From: Sporosarcina sp. FSL K6-3457
GTDB taxonomy: Bacteria > Bacillota > Bacilli > Bacillales_A > Planococcaceae
Direction: 5' to 3'
DNA: 64,000 bases
NCBI RefSeq assembly: GCF_038007285.1
Contig: NZ_JBBOWX010000001.1
Span: 3,489,501 to 3,553,500 of the forward strand
The notes below the pieces were generated by a model. The model worked only from the letters and a program-made list of their open reading frames with translations. It searched no databases and had not been told where the DNA came from. Below, in pieces: positions 55,236 through 63,900 of the stretch (positions are counted from its first letter, which is position 1; the number at the start of each line of letters is the position of its first letter). The translations under genes were made by a program, and so were the position numbers.

Positions 55236-56134
55236 TGGTAATGAACCCTCCTTTCCCCAAGTTTAAATTGTAAAATCGTCACAACCAAAATAATGATAAA
55301 TAGAATCACTGCCTGCGCACTCGCAGTCCCAAACTGATAGTTAATAAATGCTTCACGGTAAATCGAATACACAATGAGATTCGTTGAGGCAGAAGGACCA
55401 CCTTGCGTTAAAATATCAATTTGTCCGAATGATTGAAATGCATTGATAAGGGAAATAGTGATGATGAAAAACAGTGTTGGCGACAACAGCGGTAGTGTAA
55501 TCCTGCGTAACCGATAACTATAACCCGCTCCATCAATCCGAGAACTTTCATACAAATGTTCGTCAATGTTTTGCAAGCCACCTAACAATATAAGGAACGA
55601 GAATCCTATATTCATCCAAATCGTTGAAATCGATACGGATAATAACGCCCATTGCGGATCAAGCAGCCACTGAATTTGTGGTAAATCTAACACGCTAAGT
55701 AATCGATTGAACATGCCTATGCTTGGATTAAACATGAATAACCAGATGACCGATGAGGCTGCGACAGAAATTCCCATTGTTGACGAATAGATTGTCCGGA
55801 AAAAACCGATTCCCCGTAGTTTCTCATTTGCTAGTAACGCGAAAAAGAGGGCAAGGATAATACTGATTGGTACGGTATAAAGTACAAACAACCCCGTTGC
55901 TCTCATACTGTTTCGAAATGCAGAAGATTCCAATAAGTAGGCATAGTTTTCCAATCCCACAAAAATGGCGGCATCGCCTGCCTGGTCGGTTAAGAAGAAG
56001 CTCAAATAGATTGTCCTGAACATTGGATAGAACACAAATACTGAGAACAGAATAATTGAAGGCAGTAAATAAAGAATCGCGGTCCGACCATTGAAAGACC
56101 TTTTCCAAATACCGGGCTTGTCGCCGCTTTTCAT
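55232..56134 (-). CDS. ugpA: ABC permease UgpA
   Basis: A 300-residue permease with six hydrophobic segments and the EAA-like loop HLYESSRIDGAGYSYRLRRITLPLL. It partners UgpE. The ATGA overlap with ugpC and with ugpE marks a tightly coupled operon. The SRT-like residues in the loop fit MalF/UgpA-type transporters. Confidence 0.9.
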   Translation of the reverse strand: MKSGDKPGIWKRSFNGRTAILYLLPSIILFSVFVFYPMFRTIYLSFFLTDQAGDAAIFVGLENYAYLLESSAFRNSMRATGLFVLYTVPISIILALFFALLANEKLRGIGFFRTIYSSTMGISVAASSVIWLFMFNPSIGMFNRLLSVLDLPQIQWLLDPQWALLSVSISTIWMNIGFSFLILLGGLQNIDEHLYESSRIDGAGYSYRLRRITLPLLSPTLFFIITISLINAFQSFGQIDILTQGGPSASTNLIVYSIYREAFINYQFGTASAQAVILFIIILVVTILQFKLGERRVHYQ

Positions 56135-57264
56135 AACAACACCTCTTTATCGAAAACAAAGTTCCTAAGGTCCGTCGGCTTTTTAAGTAAAGTACCTGTT
56201 CCCTCCTCAAAAATACAGATAGATCCCGAATCTATCAGGATAGGAATCGAGTCTCCACTATTGATATGCCATTGTCCACTCCATTTAGCTTGCCATTCAT
56301 CGGTGCCAAGATTGAAAGTAAAGACTGTCTCATTGCCTAATACTTCAACATTCGTCACGTCCACATAAAACTTAGCTTGTTCTGGTGTATCTTTTGACGC
56401 TGGTTGTAAGTATTCTGGGCGAACACCTACAATCAGTTGATGTTTTGGAATATCTTCCATACCTTTTGACGGCATTGGTAACCGCAATACATCGCCAATG
56501 ACAATTTCAGACGTTTTTTCATCCATATGGGCTTTCGCCAAATTCATAGGCGGAGAACCGATGAATGTTGCAACGAACGGATTCGCTGGATTATTATAAA
56601 TATCAATCGGCTTCCCAATTTGTTGGATTTTTCCTTCATGAAGGATCATGATTCGGTCCCCCATTGTCATCGCTTCAACTTGGTCATGCGTCACATAAAT
56701 CATCGTGATGCCGAGATTGCGCTGAATGCGTCTAATCTCCATTCGCATATGCGCACGTAATTTTGCGTCAAGATTAGAAAGCGGCTCATCCATTAAACAA
56801 ATTGGCGCCTCACTGACAATCGCTCGCGCCAGTGCCACACGTTGCCGCTGCCCTCCTGATAATTCCCGAGGCTTCCGTTTCAAATAATCTGTTAGTCCCA
56901 ACATCTTCGCTACTTCTGCGGCTCTTTGTTGCTGAACAGCTTTTTTCACCTTTTTCACATCAAGTCCAAATGTAATATTTTGCTGCACCGTCAAATGCGG
57001 ATAGAGCGCATAGTTTTGGAATACCATTGACAGATCCCGCTTATCCGGCGGCAAATGATTAGCAGTCTGTCCTCCAATCGTAAGCGTGCCGCTTGTGATT
57101 TGCTCCAACCCAGCGATCATACGGAGCATCGTACTTTTCCCGCAGCCAGAAGGCCCGACAAGTACAAAAAACTCGCCTGGTTCAATCGTGACGTTTATAT
57201 TAGAAATAACATCGACTTGCTTATCGTATGACTTCGATAGATTGATAAGTTCCACTTTTTTCAC
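56131..57264 (-). CDS. ugpC: ABC transporter ATPase UgpC
   Basis: A 377-residue ATPase of the MalK/UgpC group. Walker [12 protein letters not shown] (about residues 37-47), Q-loop FQNYALYP, signature [15 protein letters not shown], Walker [13 protein letters not shown] and switch His in VTHDQVEAM, then a C-terminal OB-fold regulatory domain (about 240-377) with GVRPEYL. GTG 57264 follows GAAGGG. First gene of the operon; it is divergent from the GDPD gene, with about 180 bp between them. Confidence 0.92.
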   Translation of the reverse strand: MKKVELINLSKSYDKQVDVISNINVTIEPGEFFVLVGPSGCGKSTMLRMIAGLEQITSGTLTIGGQTANHLPPDKRDLSMVFQNYALYPHLTVQQNITFGLDVKKVKKAVQQQRAAEVAKMLGLTDYLKRKPRELSGGQRQRVALARAIVSEAPICLMDEPLSNLDAKLRAHMRMEIRRIQRNLGITMIYVTHDQVEAMTMGDRIMILHEGKIQQIGKPIDIYNNPANPFVATFIGSPPMNLAKAHMDEKTSEIVIGDVLRLPMPSKGMEDIPKHQLIVGVRPEYLQPASKDTPEQAKFYVDVTNVEVLGNETVFTFNLGTDEWQAKWSGQWHINSGDSIPILIDSGSICIFEEGTGTLLKKPTDLRNFVFDKEVLL

Positions 57265-57442
57265 GAATTCAATTCCCTTCCACTTAAATAATCTAATTTG
57301 GGTTCACGAATTTCTTAGTCATAAATTCGATTCTTGCGTAATATCTTTCAACAGTATACAATCAACCATTTCCTTGAAATCGCTTTATTTACAATTATTA
57401 ATAATTTTTTTACATAAAACTCATGTTAGAAGGTATGAAGGA

Positions 57443-58318
57443 ATGAAAAAAATACTGTTACTCACTTTCCTCCTAATCATGTCTGGATGTACACAGCCAT
57501 CCGTACAACGAGCACCGTTACCAACTGATGACCTTCTTGTCATCGCACATCGCGGGGCATCTGCTTATGCACCTGATCACACACTTGCTGCCTATGAATT
57601 AGCCGTACAAATGGGTTCAGATTATATCGAGCTAGACCTACAGCTGACAAAAGACGGGAAACTTGTAGCCTTTCATGATACCGTCGTGTCATTCCCGACG
57701 GTTGACCGGGCCATCATGGATATTACGTTCGATGAGCTGAAGCTATATACTCTGGGGGAAGAATTTAACGCAGAGAATCCTAAGTACGCCTCAGTTGCAT
57801 ATGAAGATTTACGTGTAATTGGATTGGATGAAATCATTCGTCATTTTGGCCATACAGTCAACTATTATATTGAAATAAAATCACCCAGCTCCTATCCAGG
57901 TATAGAAACAGAATTACTTCGTCAACTTCGAGCGCATGGTCTACTTAGCTCGGAGAATGACATGCCGAAAGTCGTTATCCAATCGTTTGATGCGGACAGT
58001 TTAAAAAAAGTATTTGATAGGGAACCTACCATTCCGCTTATTAAGTTATACACATTTAACAAAACTGCTCACCTATCAAAAAAAGAACTACGTGATCTTA
58101 GTAACTACGCTTCCGGCATTGGTATCGATGGAAAAACTGTAACTAAAAAATTCGTCGATGCTATGCATAAAGAAGGATTGGATGTCCATGCTTTTACAGT
58201 CAACGATGAAGAAATGATGCGTACACTTATGATTCACGGCGTCGATGGCATATTTACAGACAACCCAGATATCGCCGTTCGCTTAAGAGACGAAAAAAGC
58301 AGCATGGATGCCAACTAA
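57443..58318 (+). CDS. Glycerophosphodiester phosphodiesterase lipoprotein (GDPD)
   Basis: A 291-residue secreted, membrane-anchored enzyme that hydrolyses glycerophosphodiesters to glycerol-3-phosphate and an alcohol. Lipobox LIMSGC (Cys about 15), then a GDPD TIM barrel with AHRGASAYAPDHTLAAYELA (catalytic His, and DHTL in place of the usual ENT), YIELDLQLTKDG (metal Glu/Asp), AFHD (second catalytic His) and HAFTVN. Asp replacing the common Glu in the EN(T/S) motif is a point to check. ATG 57443 follows GAAGG. It faces the ugp operon, so hydrolysis outside and uptake of product by Ugp form one pathway. Confidence 0.9.
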   Translation: MKKILLLTFLLIMSGCTQPSVQRAPLPTDDLLVIAHRGASAYAPDHTLAAYELAVQMGSDYIELDLQLTKDGKLVAFHDTVVSFPTVDRAIMDITFDELKLYTLGEEFNAENPKYASVAYEDLRVIGLDEIIRHFGHTVNYYIEIKSPSSYPGIETELLRQLRAHGLLSSENDMPKVVIQSFDADSLKKVFDREPTIPLIKLYTFNKTAHLSKKELRDLSNYASGIGIDGKTVTKKFVDAMHKEGLDVHAFTVNDEEMMRTLMIHGVDGIFTDNPDIAVRLRDEKSSMDAN

Positions 58319-58333
58319 TATCCATGCTGCTTT
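58296..58333 (+). terminator. Terminator overlapping the GDPD stop codon
   Basis: AAAGCAGCATGGAT / ATCCATGCTGCTTT, 14-bp perfect stem; the left arm is inside the coding end of the gene. Confidence 0.85.
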
Positions 58334-58394
58334 ATCTATCCTTATGCTGTGCAGGCTTCTCTAAGTACCGTTTTGTAATTTTTTCATCCGCTCA

Positions 58395-58441
58395 CAACAA
58401 AAAACAGTCCCGAAAGTAATCATTCATCACTTTGGGGACTG
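58395..58441 (-). terminator. Terminator downstream of the coiled-coil gene
   Basis: CAGTCCC-G-AAAGT / ACTTT-G-GGGACTG stem followed on the minus strand by TTTTTT. It probably served the coiled-coil gene before the repeat came between them. Confidence 0.65.
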
Positions 58442-58520
58442 CTATATTTTATAGGTCATTCAATTACTTATCCTTTGTTCGAGCTTAAAAGTCTGCCTTT
58501 TTAGACCTTCTACTTCTATC

Positions 58521-58712
58521 AATTACGCCTCGGCGTAATTGCGTCCAGATTTTGAATTGCGCTTGCGCAATTAACTCCCTTCAAAATCTGTGACATCCGC
58601 CGGAGGCTTAACTTGAATCAGCAGGGAGTTTGAACTCCCTCTAATTGAAATGCTCTTCTGGCATTCATCCCGCCACTTATAGAAGTGGGGGACTTCTGCT
58701 GAATCAAGTTAA
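58521..58712 (+). repeat. Hairpin-rich 192-bp repeat, copy 2
   Basis: Same plan as copy 1 (16627-16820): AATTACGCC / GGCGTAATT; stem AGATTTTGAA (58547-58556) / TTCAAAATCT (58580-58589) with inner AATTGCGC/GCGCAATT; GACATCCGCCGGAGGC; inner arm TTAACTTGAATCAGCAG (58608-58624); GGGAGTT/AACTCCC hairpin; CATTCATCCCGCCAC block; outer arm CTGCTGAATCAAGTTAA (58696-58712). The end overlaps the coiled-coil gene's last 30 or so codons. Confidence 0.75.
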
Positions 58713-59022
58713 ACAATAAATTGACATCTGCTTGCGTATCAACAATCTTCTCACGCATTTCTTGACGTATAGCCGTAAAGTTTTCAGTCTTTAATGTAGC
58801 ACTATGGCGGGTATCTTTAATTTCAACTTGCCCCTGTTCTAGTTGCTCCAAACGTTGATCTACGCCATCAAAGCGCTGGTCTACAGCATCAAAACGCTTG
58901 TCCACTTGTTCAAACTTATCATCCATTACATCAAAACGCCTGTCCACTTGTTCAAACTTATTATTGACTTCTTGTCGAAATCCCTGAAGCTCCGTCATCA
59001 CTTGTTTAAGCAATTTTTCCAT
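58618..59022 (-). CDS. Coiled-coil protein, C-terminus altered by a repeat insertion
   Basis: A 134-residue protein. Residues about 1-85 are a heptad-patterned coiled coil with a seven-residue unit like KFEQVDRRFDVMDD, RFDAVDQ, RFDGVDQ, suggesting a trimeric or dimeric rod. From about residue 104 (after DVNLLFNLIQ) the sequence is encoded by the hairpin repeat (58521-58712), and ends QLEGVQTPC, unlike the preceding part in composition. The native end was likely longer and lost. Function unknown; similar repeats occur in phage-like or structural proteins of Bacillales. ATG 59022 follows GGAAGG. Confidence 0.7.
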   Translation of the reverse strand: MEKLLKQVMTELQGFRQEVNNKFEQVDRRFDVMDDKFEQVDKRFDAVDQRFDGVDQRLEQLEQGQVEIKDTRHSATLKTENFTAIRQEMREKIVDTQADVNLLFNLIQQKSPTSISGGMNARRAFQLEGVQTPC

Positions 59023-59082
59023 CTATGCACACCTTCCTTCACGTTATCATCTTCCTTTTAACTACAAGCCTCCTTCCATATC

Positions 59083-59124
59083 AAATAAGCCGCACAATCC
59101 ATTGACTGGTCCATGCGGCTTATT
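59083..59124 (-). terminator. Terminator of the pcp-pxp operon
   Basis: AATAAGCCGC / GCGGCTTATT, overlapping the pxpC stop codon; followed on the minus strand by TTTGATAT. Confidence 0.75.
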
Positions 59125-59983
59125 GTCGATAGCTAAATTGAATCTGTCCACCATTTTTTAATTGGGCAACTTTCGGCAAATCTGCTTTGACGACCGTACC
59201 AATTGTCGCGTAACCGCCTGTCGTTTGGGCGTCGGCCATCAGAATAATCGGCTGCCCATTCGATGGCACTTGCACCGTGCCGAATTGAGTCGCTTCGCTG
59301 ACAATATCTCCACTGTTGATGAATTCTAGTGCAGGGCCATTAAAGAAATAACCCATTCGATCTCCGCCACGATACGTGTAAGTCGCCTGCAAAAAACGTT
59401 CAATGCTCGCTTGTTTAAATAAATCTAAATGCGGACTCTTGAACAATTCAACTGTGATGTCTTGCGCATAATCTGGGATTTTGTCCAAGCGTATTCCACG
59501 ATTCAATCGCTGCTGCGGTAAGCGATTGGCATATAGAACTACATCTTTTTTAATCGATTCACCAATCAACCCTCTCGGATAACTCGAACTACTTCCCAAA
59601 ACGATTGGCACTGCTAATCCACCTTCTGGAATGAGATAGGCAATCGCGCCATTCAACGGTTTTGTGAATGAAATGAGCTGCCCTTGCCGAATCATAAACG
59701 TTTTCCACAATGGCGCGACCTCGCCCCCTTCTATCACTGCACCTAAATCAGCTCCCGTAATAATGATTCGATGATCGGTTAGTACTTCCACTGTTAATCC
59801 ACCTAAAAAGAGTTCTAGCGCATTGCCATTCTCTTCGTTCCCCATAATTTTCTGCCCAAGTTGGAAAGCCTGTTGATCCATCGGTCCAGCGACAGGCATG
59901 CCGAAACGACGATAGCCAAATCGGCCACGATCTTGAATAGAGGCATAAACACCGGCTTTGACGACCCGAAATAATGGAATCAT
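59120..59983 (-). CDS. pxpC: 5-oxoprolinase subunit PxpC (biotin-dependent carboxyltransferase-like)
   Basis: A 287-residue subunit of the ATP-dependent 5-oxoprolinase PxpABC. The KipA/YbgK fold is seen from VVKAGVYASIQDRGRFGYRRFGMPVAGPMD (motif SIQDRGRFGYRRFG) and GGDRMGYFFNGP to ILMADAQTTGGYATIG. In B. subtilis the orthologue is KipA, also linked to sporulation control. ATG 59983 overlaps the pxpA stop (ATGA). Last gene of the operon. Confidence 0.9.
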   Translation of the reverse strand: MIPLFRVVKAGVYASIQDRGRFGYRRFGMPVAGPMDQQAFQLGQKIMGNEENGNALELFLGGLTVEVLTDHRIIITGADLGAVIEGGEVAPLWKTFMIRQGQLISFTKPLNGAIAYLIPEGGLAVPIVLGSSSSYPRGLIGESIKKDVVLYANRLPQQRLNRGIRLDKIPDYAQDITVELFKSPHLDLFKQASIERFLQATYTYRGGDRMGYFFNGPALEFINSGDIVSEATQFGTVQVPSNGQPIILMADAQTTGGYATIGTVVKADLPKVAQLKNGGQIQFSYRQ

Positions 59984-60759
59984 ATTGCTGTACCGAGCGA
60001 ACAAATACGGACGCCCGCTGTTTCTAGGGCTTGGCGCATCTGTTTGACATACTTTGCTACATCTCTGCCATCACCATGAAAGCACAATGTATCAGCCTCT
60101 ATTGCAATTGTAGTGCCTGCTATCGTTTGCACACGTCCGTGAAGCACGATGTCCATCACTTGCTGCTCAATTTCTTCGTATGTATGCAGAACAGCCGTCG
60201 GCAATAGGCGTGAGCACAACCTGCCATCCTCGCCATAACGCCGATCAGCAAATGCCTCCCCTGCTGTTTGTAATCCAATTCTTTTCCCAGCGTTCAACAA
60301 TTCACTGTGACAAAGTCCAAAGAGATGCGCCTCTGGTACCGAATCATAAACAGCCTCGGCAATGGCTTCAGCAACCCCCAAATCGATTGCCGCTGTATTA
60401 TAAAGGGCCCCGTGCGGCTTAACATGCGTCACTGCCACGTCTTGAATCGCACAAAATTGCTTCAAAGCACCAATTTGATAAACAACGGCATTATAAATTT
60501 CACGAGGTGGCATCGCCATCGCCCTTCTCCCAAATCCTTGGATATCCGGATATCCAGGATGCGCACCAATGGAGACATTATGGTTGACCGCCATCTCCAC
60601 CGTTTGGCGCATGACATTAAAATCACCCGCATGAAATCCGCATGCAATATTAGCCGATGTAATATTAGCCGATGTAATGGAGGCAAACAGTGCCGCGTCT
60701 TCCCCAATTGTAAAGGAACCATAGCTTTCTCCAACATCTGCATTTAAATCGATTCGCAT
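59980..60759 (-). CDS. pxpA: 5-oxoprolinase subunit PxpA (LamB/YcsF family)
   Basis: A 259-residue subunit of the PxpABC complex. It shows the LamB/YcsF signature LNADVGESYGSF at the N-terminus, NIACGFHAGDFNVM, SIGAHPGYPD and VKPHGALYN, whose His and Asp residues line the active site. AAAGGAG precedes ATG 60759. The gene overlaps pxpC by four bases and follows pxpB by six bases. Confidence 0.93.
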   Translation of the reverse strand: MRIDLNADVGESYGSFTIGEDAALFASITSANITSANIACGFHAGDFNVMRQTVEMAVNHNVSIGAHPGYPDIQGFGRRAMAMPPREIYNAVVYQIGALKQFCAIQDVAVTHVKPHGALYNTAAIDLGVAEAIAEAVYDSVPEAHLFGLCHSELLNAGKRIGLQTAGEAFADRRYGEDGRLCSRLLPTAVLHTYEEIEQQVMDIVLHGRVQTIAGTTIAIEADTLCFHGDGRDVAKYVKQMRQALETAGVRICSLGTAI

Positions 60760-60765
60760 CTTGTA

Positions 60766-61497
60766 TCACTCCTTTACAAACTGTTGAATCCTAGTAGAGT
60801 CTTTCTTTAACTCTTCTTTCATTTCATGATAAACATCCATCGAGATGGCACGAAAAAACAACTGATCGCCTGCATGAATGAGAAATGGATCCGCACGTTG
60901 CAGGCTGTAAAGGTCGAGTGGCGTTCGTCCAATGATATTCCATCCGCCTGGCGATTCAATCGGATAGATGCCTGTTTGTGTCCCCCCAATCCCAACAGTT
61001 CCTTTCGGCACACGTAAGCGTGGTTGTGCCAATCGTGGCACATGTAACGAGGTTGGTAAGTCGCCTAAATACGGAAAACCCGGCAAAAAGCCAATCATAT
61101 ACACCGTATAAGATGTCCCCGTATGTAGGGCAATGACTTCGCCCCGTGTCAATCCCGTATGTGTCATAACCCTTGGCAGGTCTTCACTAAATCGTTCATC
61201 ATAGCACACAGGAACGTCTATGAATCGCGTCTTGACCATTACTTCACAATCCGTTTCCTCCAGCCATTTCACACGCAATTCTTCTAGCAGTTTACATGAA
61301 TCAACAATCTTTTTCCTATAAAATACTGTGACAGTATTCATACTTGGCACAACCTCTTCGAGAAAAGAACCATGATAGCTTTCAATAAAGGAGCAAAATT
61401 GTCGAATATCCTGATGAGAAGACGCCTTGAAATCAAACCGAATCGATTGTTCACTTATCACCATGGCAGACGGCATAAATCTATGATTAAGCTTCAT
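60766..61497 (-). CDS. pxpB: 5-oxoprolinase subunit PxpB (KipI family)
   Basis: A 243-residue subunit with the KipI/allophanate hydrolase subunit 1 fold. Signature sequences: GFLPGFPYLGDLP, PRLAQPRLRVPKGTVGIGGTQTGIYP and SPGGWNIIGRTP. With PxpC it activates 5-oxoproline by ATP-dependent phosphorylation. In B. subtilis KipI also inhibits the sporulation kinase KinA; whether it does here is unknown. Its ATG is inside the pcp end (11-base overlap). Confidence 0.92.
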   Translation of the reverse strand: MKLNHRFMPSAMVISEQSIRFDFKASSHQDIRQFCSFIESYHGSFLEEVVPSMNTVTVFYRKKIVDSCKLLEELRVKWLEETDCEVMVKTRFIDVPVCYDERFSEDLPRVMTHTGLTRGEVIALHTGTSYTVYMIGFLPGFPYLGDLPTSLHVPRLAQPRLRVPKGTVGIGGTQTGIYPIESPGGWNIIGRTPLDLYSLQRADPFLIHAGDQLFFRAISMDVYHEMKEELKKDSTRIQQFVKE

Positions 61498-62101
61498 CGG
61501 CAGCTAACACTCCGATACATACAGCAACACCCTTTTTCAAATCTTCATGTGACCAGCTCGGAATTCGTCCATGTTGGATAGCCAATTCATGCGAAGCCGG
61601 AATATGGAGAAAGCCAGACTTCATCGTCGGACGTTGTGTTGCCGCATAATGCAATGCCTCGTACATGACGTTGTTGCATAAATAAGTACCCGCTGTATCC
61701 GAAATTTCGGCAGGCAATCCTGCCTCTAGTAACCCATTCACCATTGCACGAACGGGCAATGTCGATAGATAACCCGCTTGCCCCTCCGCCTGAATGACTT
61801 CATCAACTGGCTTATGGCCGTTATTATCCGGCTCACCATCTTTGACATTAATAGCAATTCGCTCGGGTGTCATTTTGTAGCGTCCACCTGCTAATCCTAG
61901 TGATAGAACAGCATCTGGTTGAAGCTTTGCAATAGACTTGAGAATTTGTTCCCCAGAAGATTGAAAATCTACTGTCAACACTTCACTATGGATTTTATAG
62001 TTACCGATTATTGTGCCGTGAAGTTCTTCTACAATTTTCATCGTCGGATTGACGGTGTACGTTAAAAAGGGTTCAAACCCTGTAAGTAAAAGTGTTTTCA
62101 T
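61487..62101 (-). CDS. pcp: Pyrrolidone-carboxylate peptidase Pcp
   Basis: A 204-residue cysteine peptidase that removes N-terminal pyroglutamate from peptides. The catalytic triad is visible: Glu80 (MTPERIAIN), Cys142 (DTAGTYLCNN) and His166 (GFLHIPASHE). It starts at ATG 62101 with a weak ribosome binding site. It heads the operon pcp-pxpB-pxpA-pxpC, giving a full path from pyroglutamyl peptides to glutamate. Confidence 0.95.
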   Translation of the reverse strand: MKTLLLTGFEPFLTYTVNPTMKIVEELHGTIIGNYKIHSEVLTVDFQSSGEQILKSIAKLQPDAVLSLGLAGGRYKMTPERIAINVKDGEPDNNGHKPVDEVIQAEGQAGYLSTLPVRAMVNGLLEAGLPAEISDTAGTYLCNNVMYEALHYAATQRPTMKSGFLHIPASHELAIQHGRIPSWSHEDLKKGVAVCIGVLAADEA

Positions 62102-62180
62102 GATGGATGACCTACTTTCTTATAACTAGTGCTTTTAGTGTACCGACTATCAAATAATTTCACAATACTCCCTCTATTAA

Positions 62181-62226
62181 ATTTAGTAAATCCCCTACGC
62201 ACTCCAATGAGCCGTAAGGGATTTAC
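62181..62226 (-). terminator. Terminator after the acyl-CoA dehydrogenase gene
   Basis: GTAAATCCCCTACG / CGTAAGGGATTTAC stem with TAAATTTAAT on the minus strand after it. Confidence 0.7.
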
Positions 62227-62229
62227 GAG

Positions 62230-63900
62230 TTACATTACAGTTTCAAAATACGTCACACTTTTCTTCGTCTCACCAACTACACGCTCCGACCAATTCGTTT
62301 CAATGAAGATTTCCATCAGTTTTTCATGCTGACCACCATACTGAGCTGCCCATTCCAGAGCGATTACTGCTTCATAGAGCAGTGCCATTTCGTGCATTAA
62401 TGCTTTGGCTTCAATCGTTTGTTGATTAGGATCTAGCCTCGCAAACGTTGCAAGATCTATTGCCAATTTTTCAGCTTCACCAACTACTCGCTTGCGCCAG
62501 TCAGTATCAGGAACAGCATCGAGCCTCGTCGTCATTTCATCCATAAATAAGGTATGTGCACTGAATTTATTGACCAGCCGAATGAGTTCTAGCCCTAGAA
62601 TATTGGCTGTTCCTTCCCATACGGTTAGCACTTGTGCATCGCGCAGCAGCCTTGGCGTAACAAAATCCTCGATGTAACCATTGCCGCCGTGCATCTCAAT
62701 CGCTTCATGAGAATAATGAATAGCTTGCTCCGCTGTTTCTTTTTTCAAGAGTGCAATTTTTAAACGGTTCAACACAATTTCCTCGTCTGAAGCCTTACCA
62801 GCAGTTACTTTGTCGTATAGCTGAATCAAATCAAATGTGGTAGCTAGCTCGATTTCTAGCTTTGCCTTCATCGTTGCTAGACTTTCACGAATCATCGGAA
62901 AGTCCGTTAATTTTTTACCGAACGCATTGCGTCTATCTGCATACATGGACGCCTCATTGAACGCACGGCGCATGATGCCAAGGGACGCAATAGCGTTGCA
63001 AATACGCGATAAGTTCAATGCTTCCATCATGTAATAGAAGCCTCGTGATGGATCACCTACAACATAGGCCAGCGCACCATCGAATTCTACTTCTCCAGAT
63101 GGTACCGCTTTGACGCCAAGCTTATCTTTCAGTCTACGAATCTGGATGCCATTTAACGAACCATCCTCTTGTCGCCAAGGCACTGCAAATAAACTCAAAC
63201 CACGCGAGCCTTCCGGGGCCCCTTCCATCCGCGCAAGAACCATCGCAACACCCGCCATACCAGCATTGGACGCAAAATATTTTTCACCATATAGGCGATA
63301 ATTATCACCAGCTGCCACCGCTTTTACAACATTAGCCCCAACATCAGATCCGCCTTGCCTTTCCGTTAGAAAGGTCGCCCCTTCAAATAATTCCACGTCC
63401 CCCGTTGCACAAACATGCGGCAGAAACCTCTTTTTCACTTCATCACTGGCATAATGATCAAGTAAATAGGCCGTTGCTTGCGTCAATGTCACCGGACAAT
63501 GGAATCCGGGCTCTGCCTGTGACAATAAATAGCCTTGCGCAAAACTGTATACATAGTTCCCCTTATGACCTAATTCAGGTATCTCTTTATGCACATACCC
63601 GACAATCCCTGTGCGGTACGTTTCCTCCACCGTTTTCTTATAGCCTTCATTGACCCAGACTTGCGATACATCATCACCATATTTATCATATTTTTCTAAG
63701 CGAGGTTGCCCTTCCCGATCTGTATGTCTAGCACGCTCATCAATTTCATTGGCAGCTAAAGCCCCAAAACTCATTAATTGCTGCTGCGCATAAGTGTAAA
63801 ATTCTGGTGATAAAGATTTCTTCAATATCATTTGGAGTGTACGATCATATTCAAAAAAGTTCTTTTCTAGTTCGCTATCAATCCGTTGTTGTAGTACCAT
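62230..63900 (-). CDS. AidB-type acyl-CoA dehydrogenase family protein
   Basis: A 556-residue flavoenzyme. N-terminal extra segment (about 1-70), then the acyl-CoA dehydrogenase N-domain, middle beta domain (FLTERQGGSDVGAN, ARMEGAPEGSRGLSLF) and C-domain with YADRRNAFGKKLTDFP, the substrate-cavity MHGGNGYIEDF and TVWEGTANILGLELIRL (FAD and catalytic Glu-type motif). The length and extra C-terminal part match AidB-like members. ATG 63900 follows AGAGGGA and overlaps the upstream acyl-CoA synthetase by 23 bases, so they form one fatty or branched-chain acid pathway. Confidence 0.9.
   Translation of the reverse strand: MVLQQRIDSELEKNFFEYDRTLQMILKKSLSPEFYTYAQQQLMSFGALAANEIDERARHTDREGQPRLEKYDKYGDDVSQVWVNEGYKKTVEETYRTGIVGYVHKEIPELGHKGNYVYSFAQGYLLSQAEPGFHCPVTLTQATAYLLDHYASDEVKKRFLPHVCATGDVELFEGATFLTERQGGSDVGANVVKAVAAGDNYRLYGEKYFASNAGMAGVAMVLARMEGAPEGSRGLSLFAVPWRQEDGSLNGIQIRRLKDKLGVKAVPSGEVEFDGALAYVVGDPSRGFYYMMEALNLSRICNAIASLGIMRRAFNEASMYADRRNAFGKKLTDFPMIRESLATMKAKLEIELATTFDLIQLYDKVTAGKASDEEIVLNRLKIALLKKETAEQAIHYSHEAIEMHGGNGYIEDFVTPRLLRDAQVLTVWEGTANILGLELIRLVNKFSAHTLFMDEMTTRLDAVPDTDWRKRVVGEAEKLAIDLATFARLDPNQQTIEAKALMHEMALLYEAVIALEWAAQYGGQHEKLMEIFIETNWSERVVGETKKSVTYFETVM

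Noticed and set aside
57086-57442. Upstream extension of the GDPD frame
   Set aside because: It overlaps ugpC on the other strand and lacks a signal peptide; ATG 57443 gives a proper lipoprotein signal.
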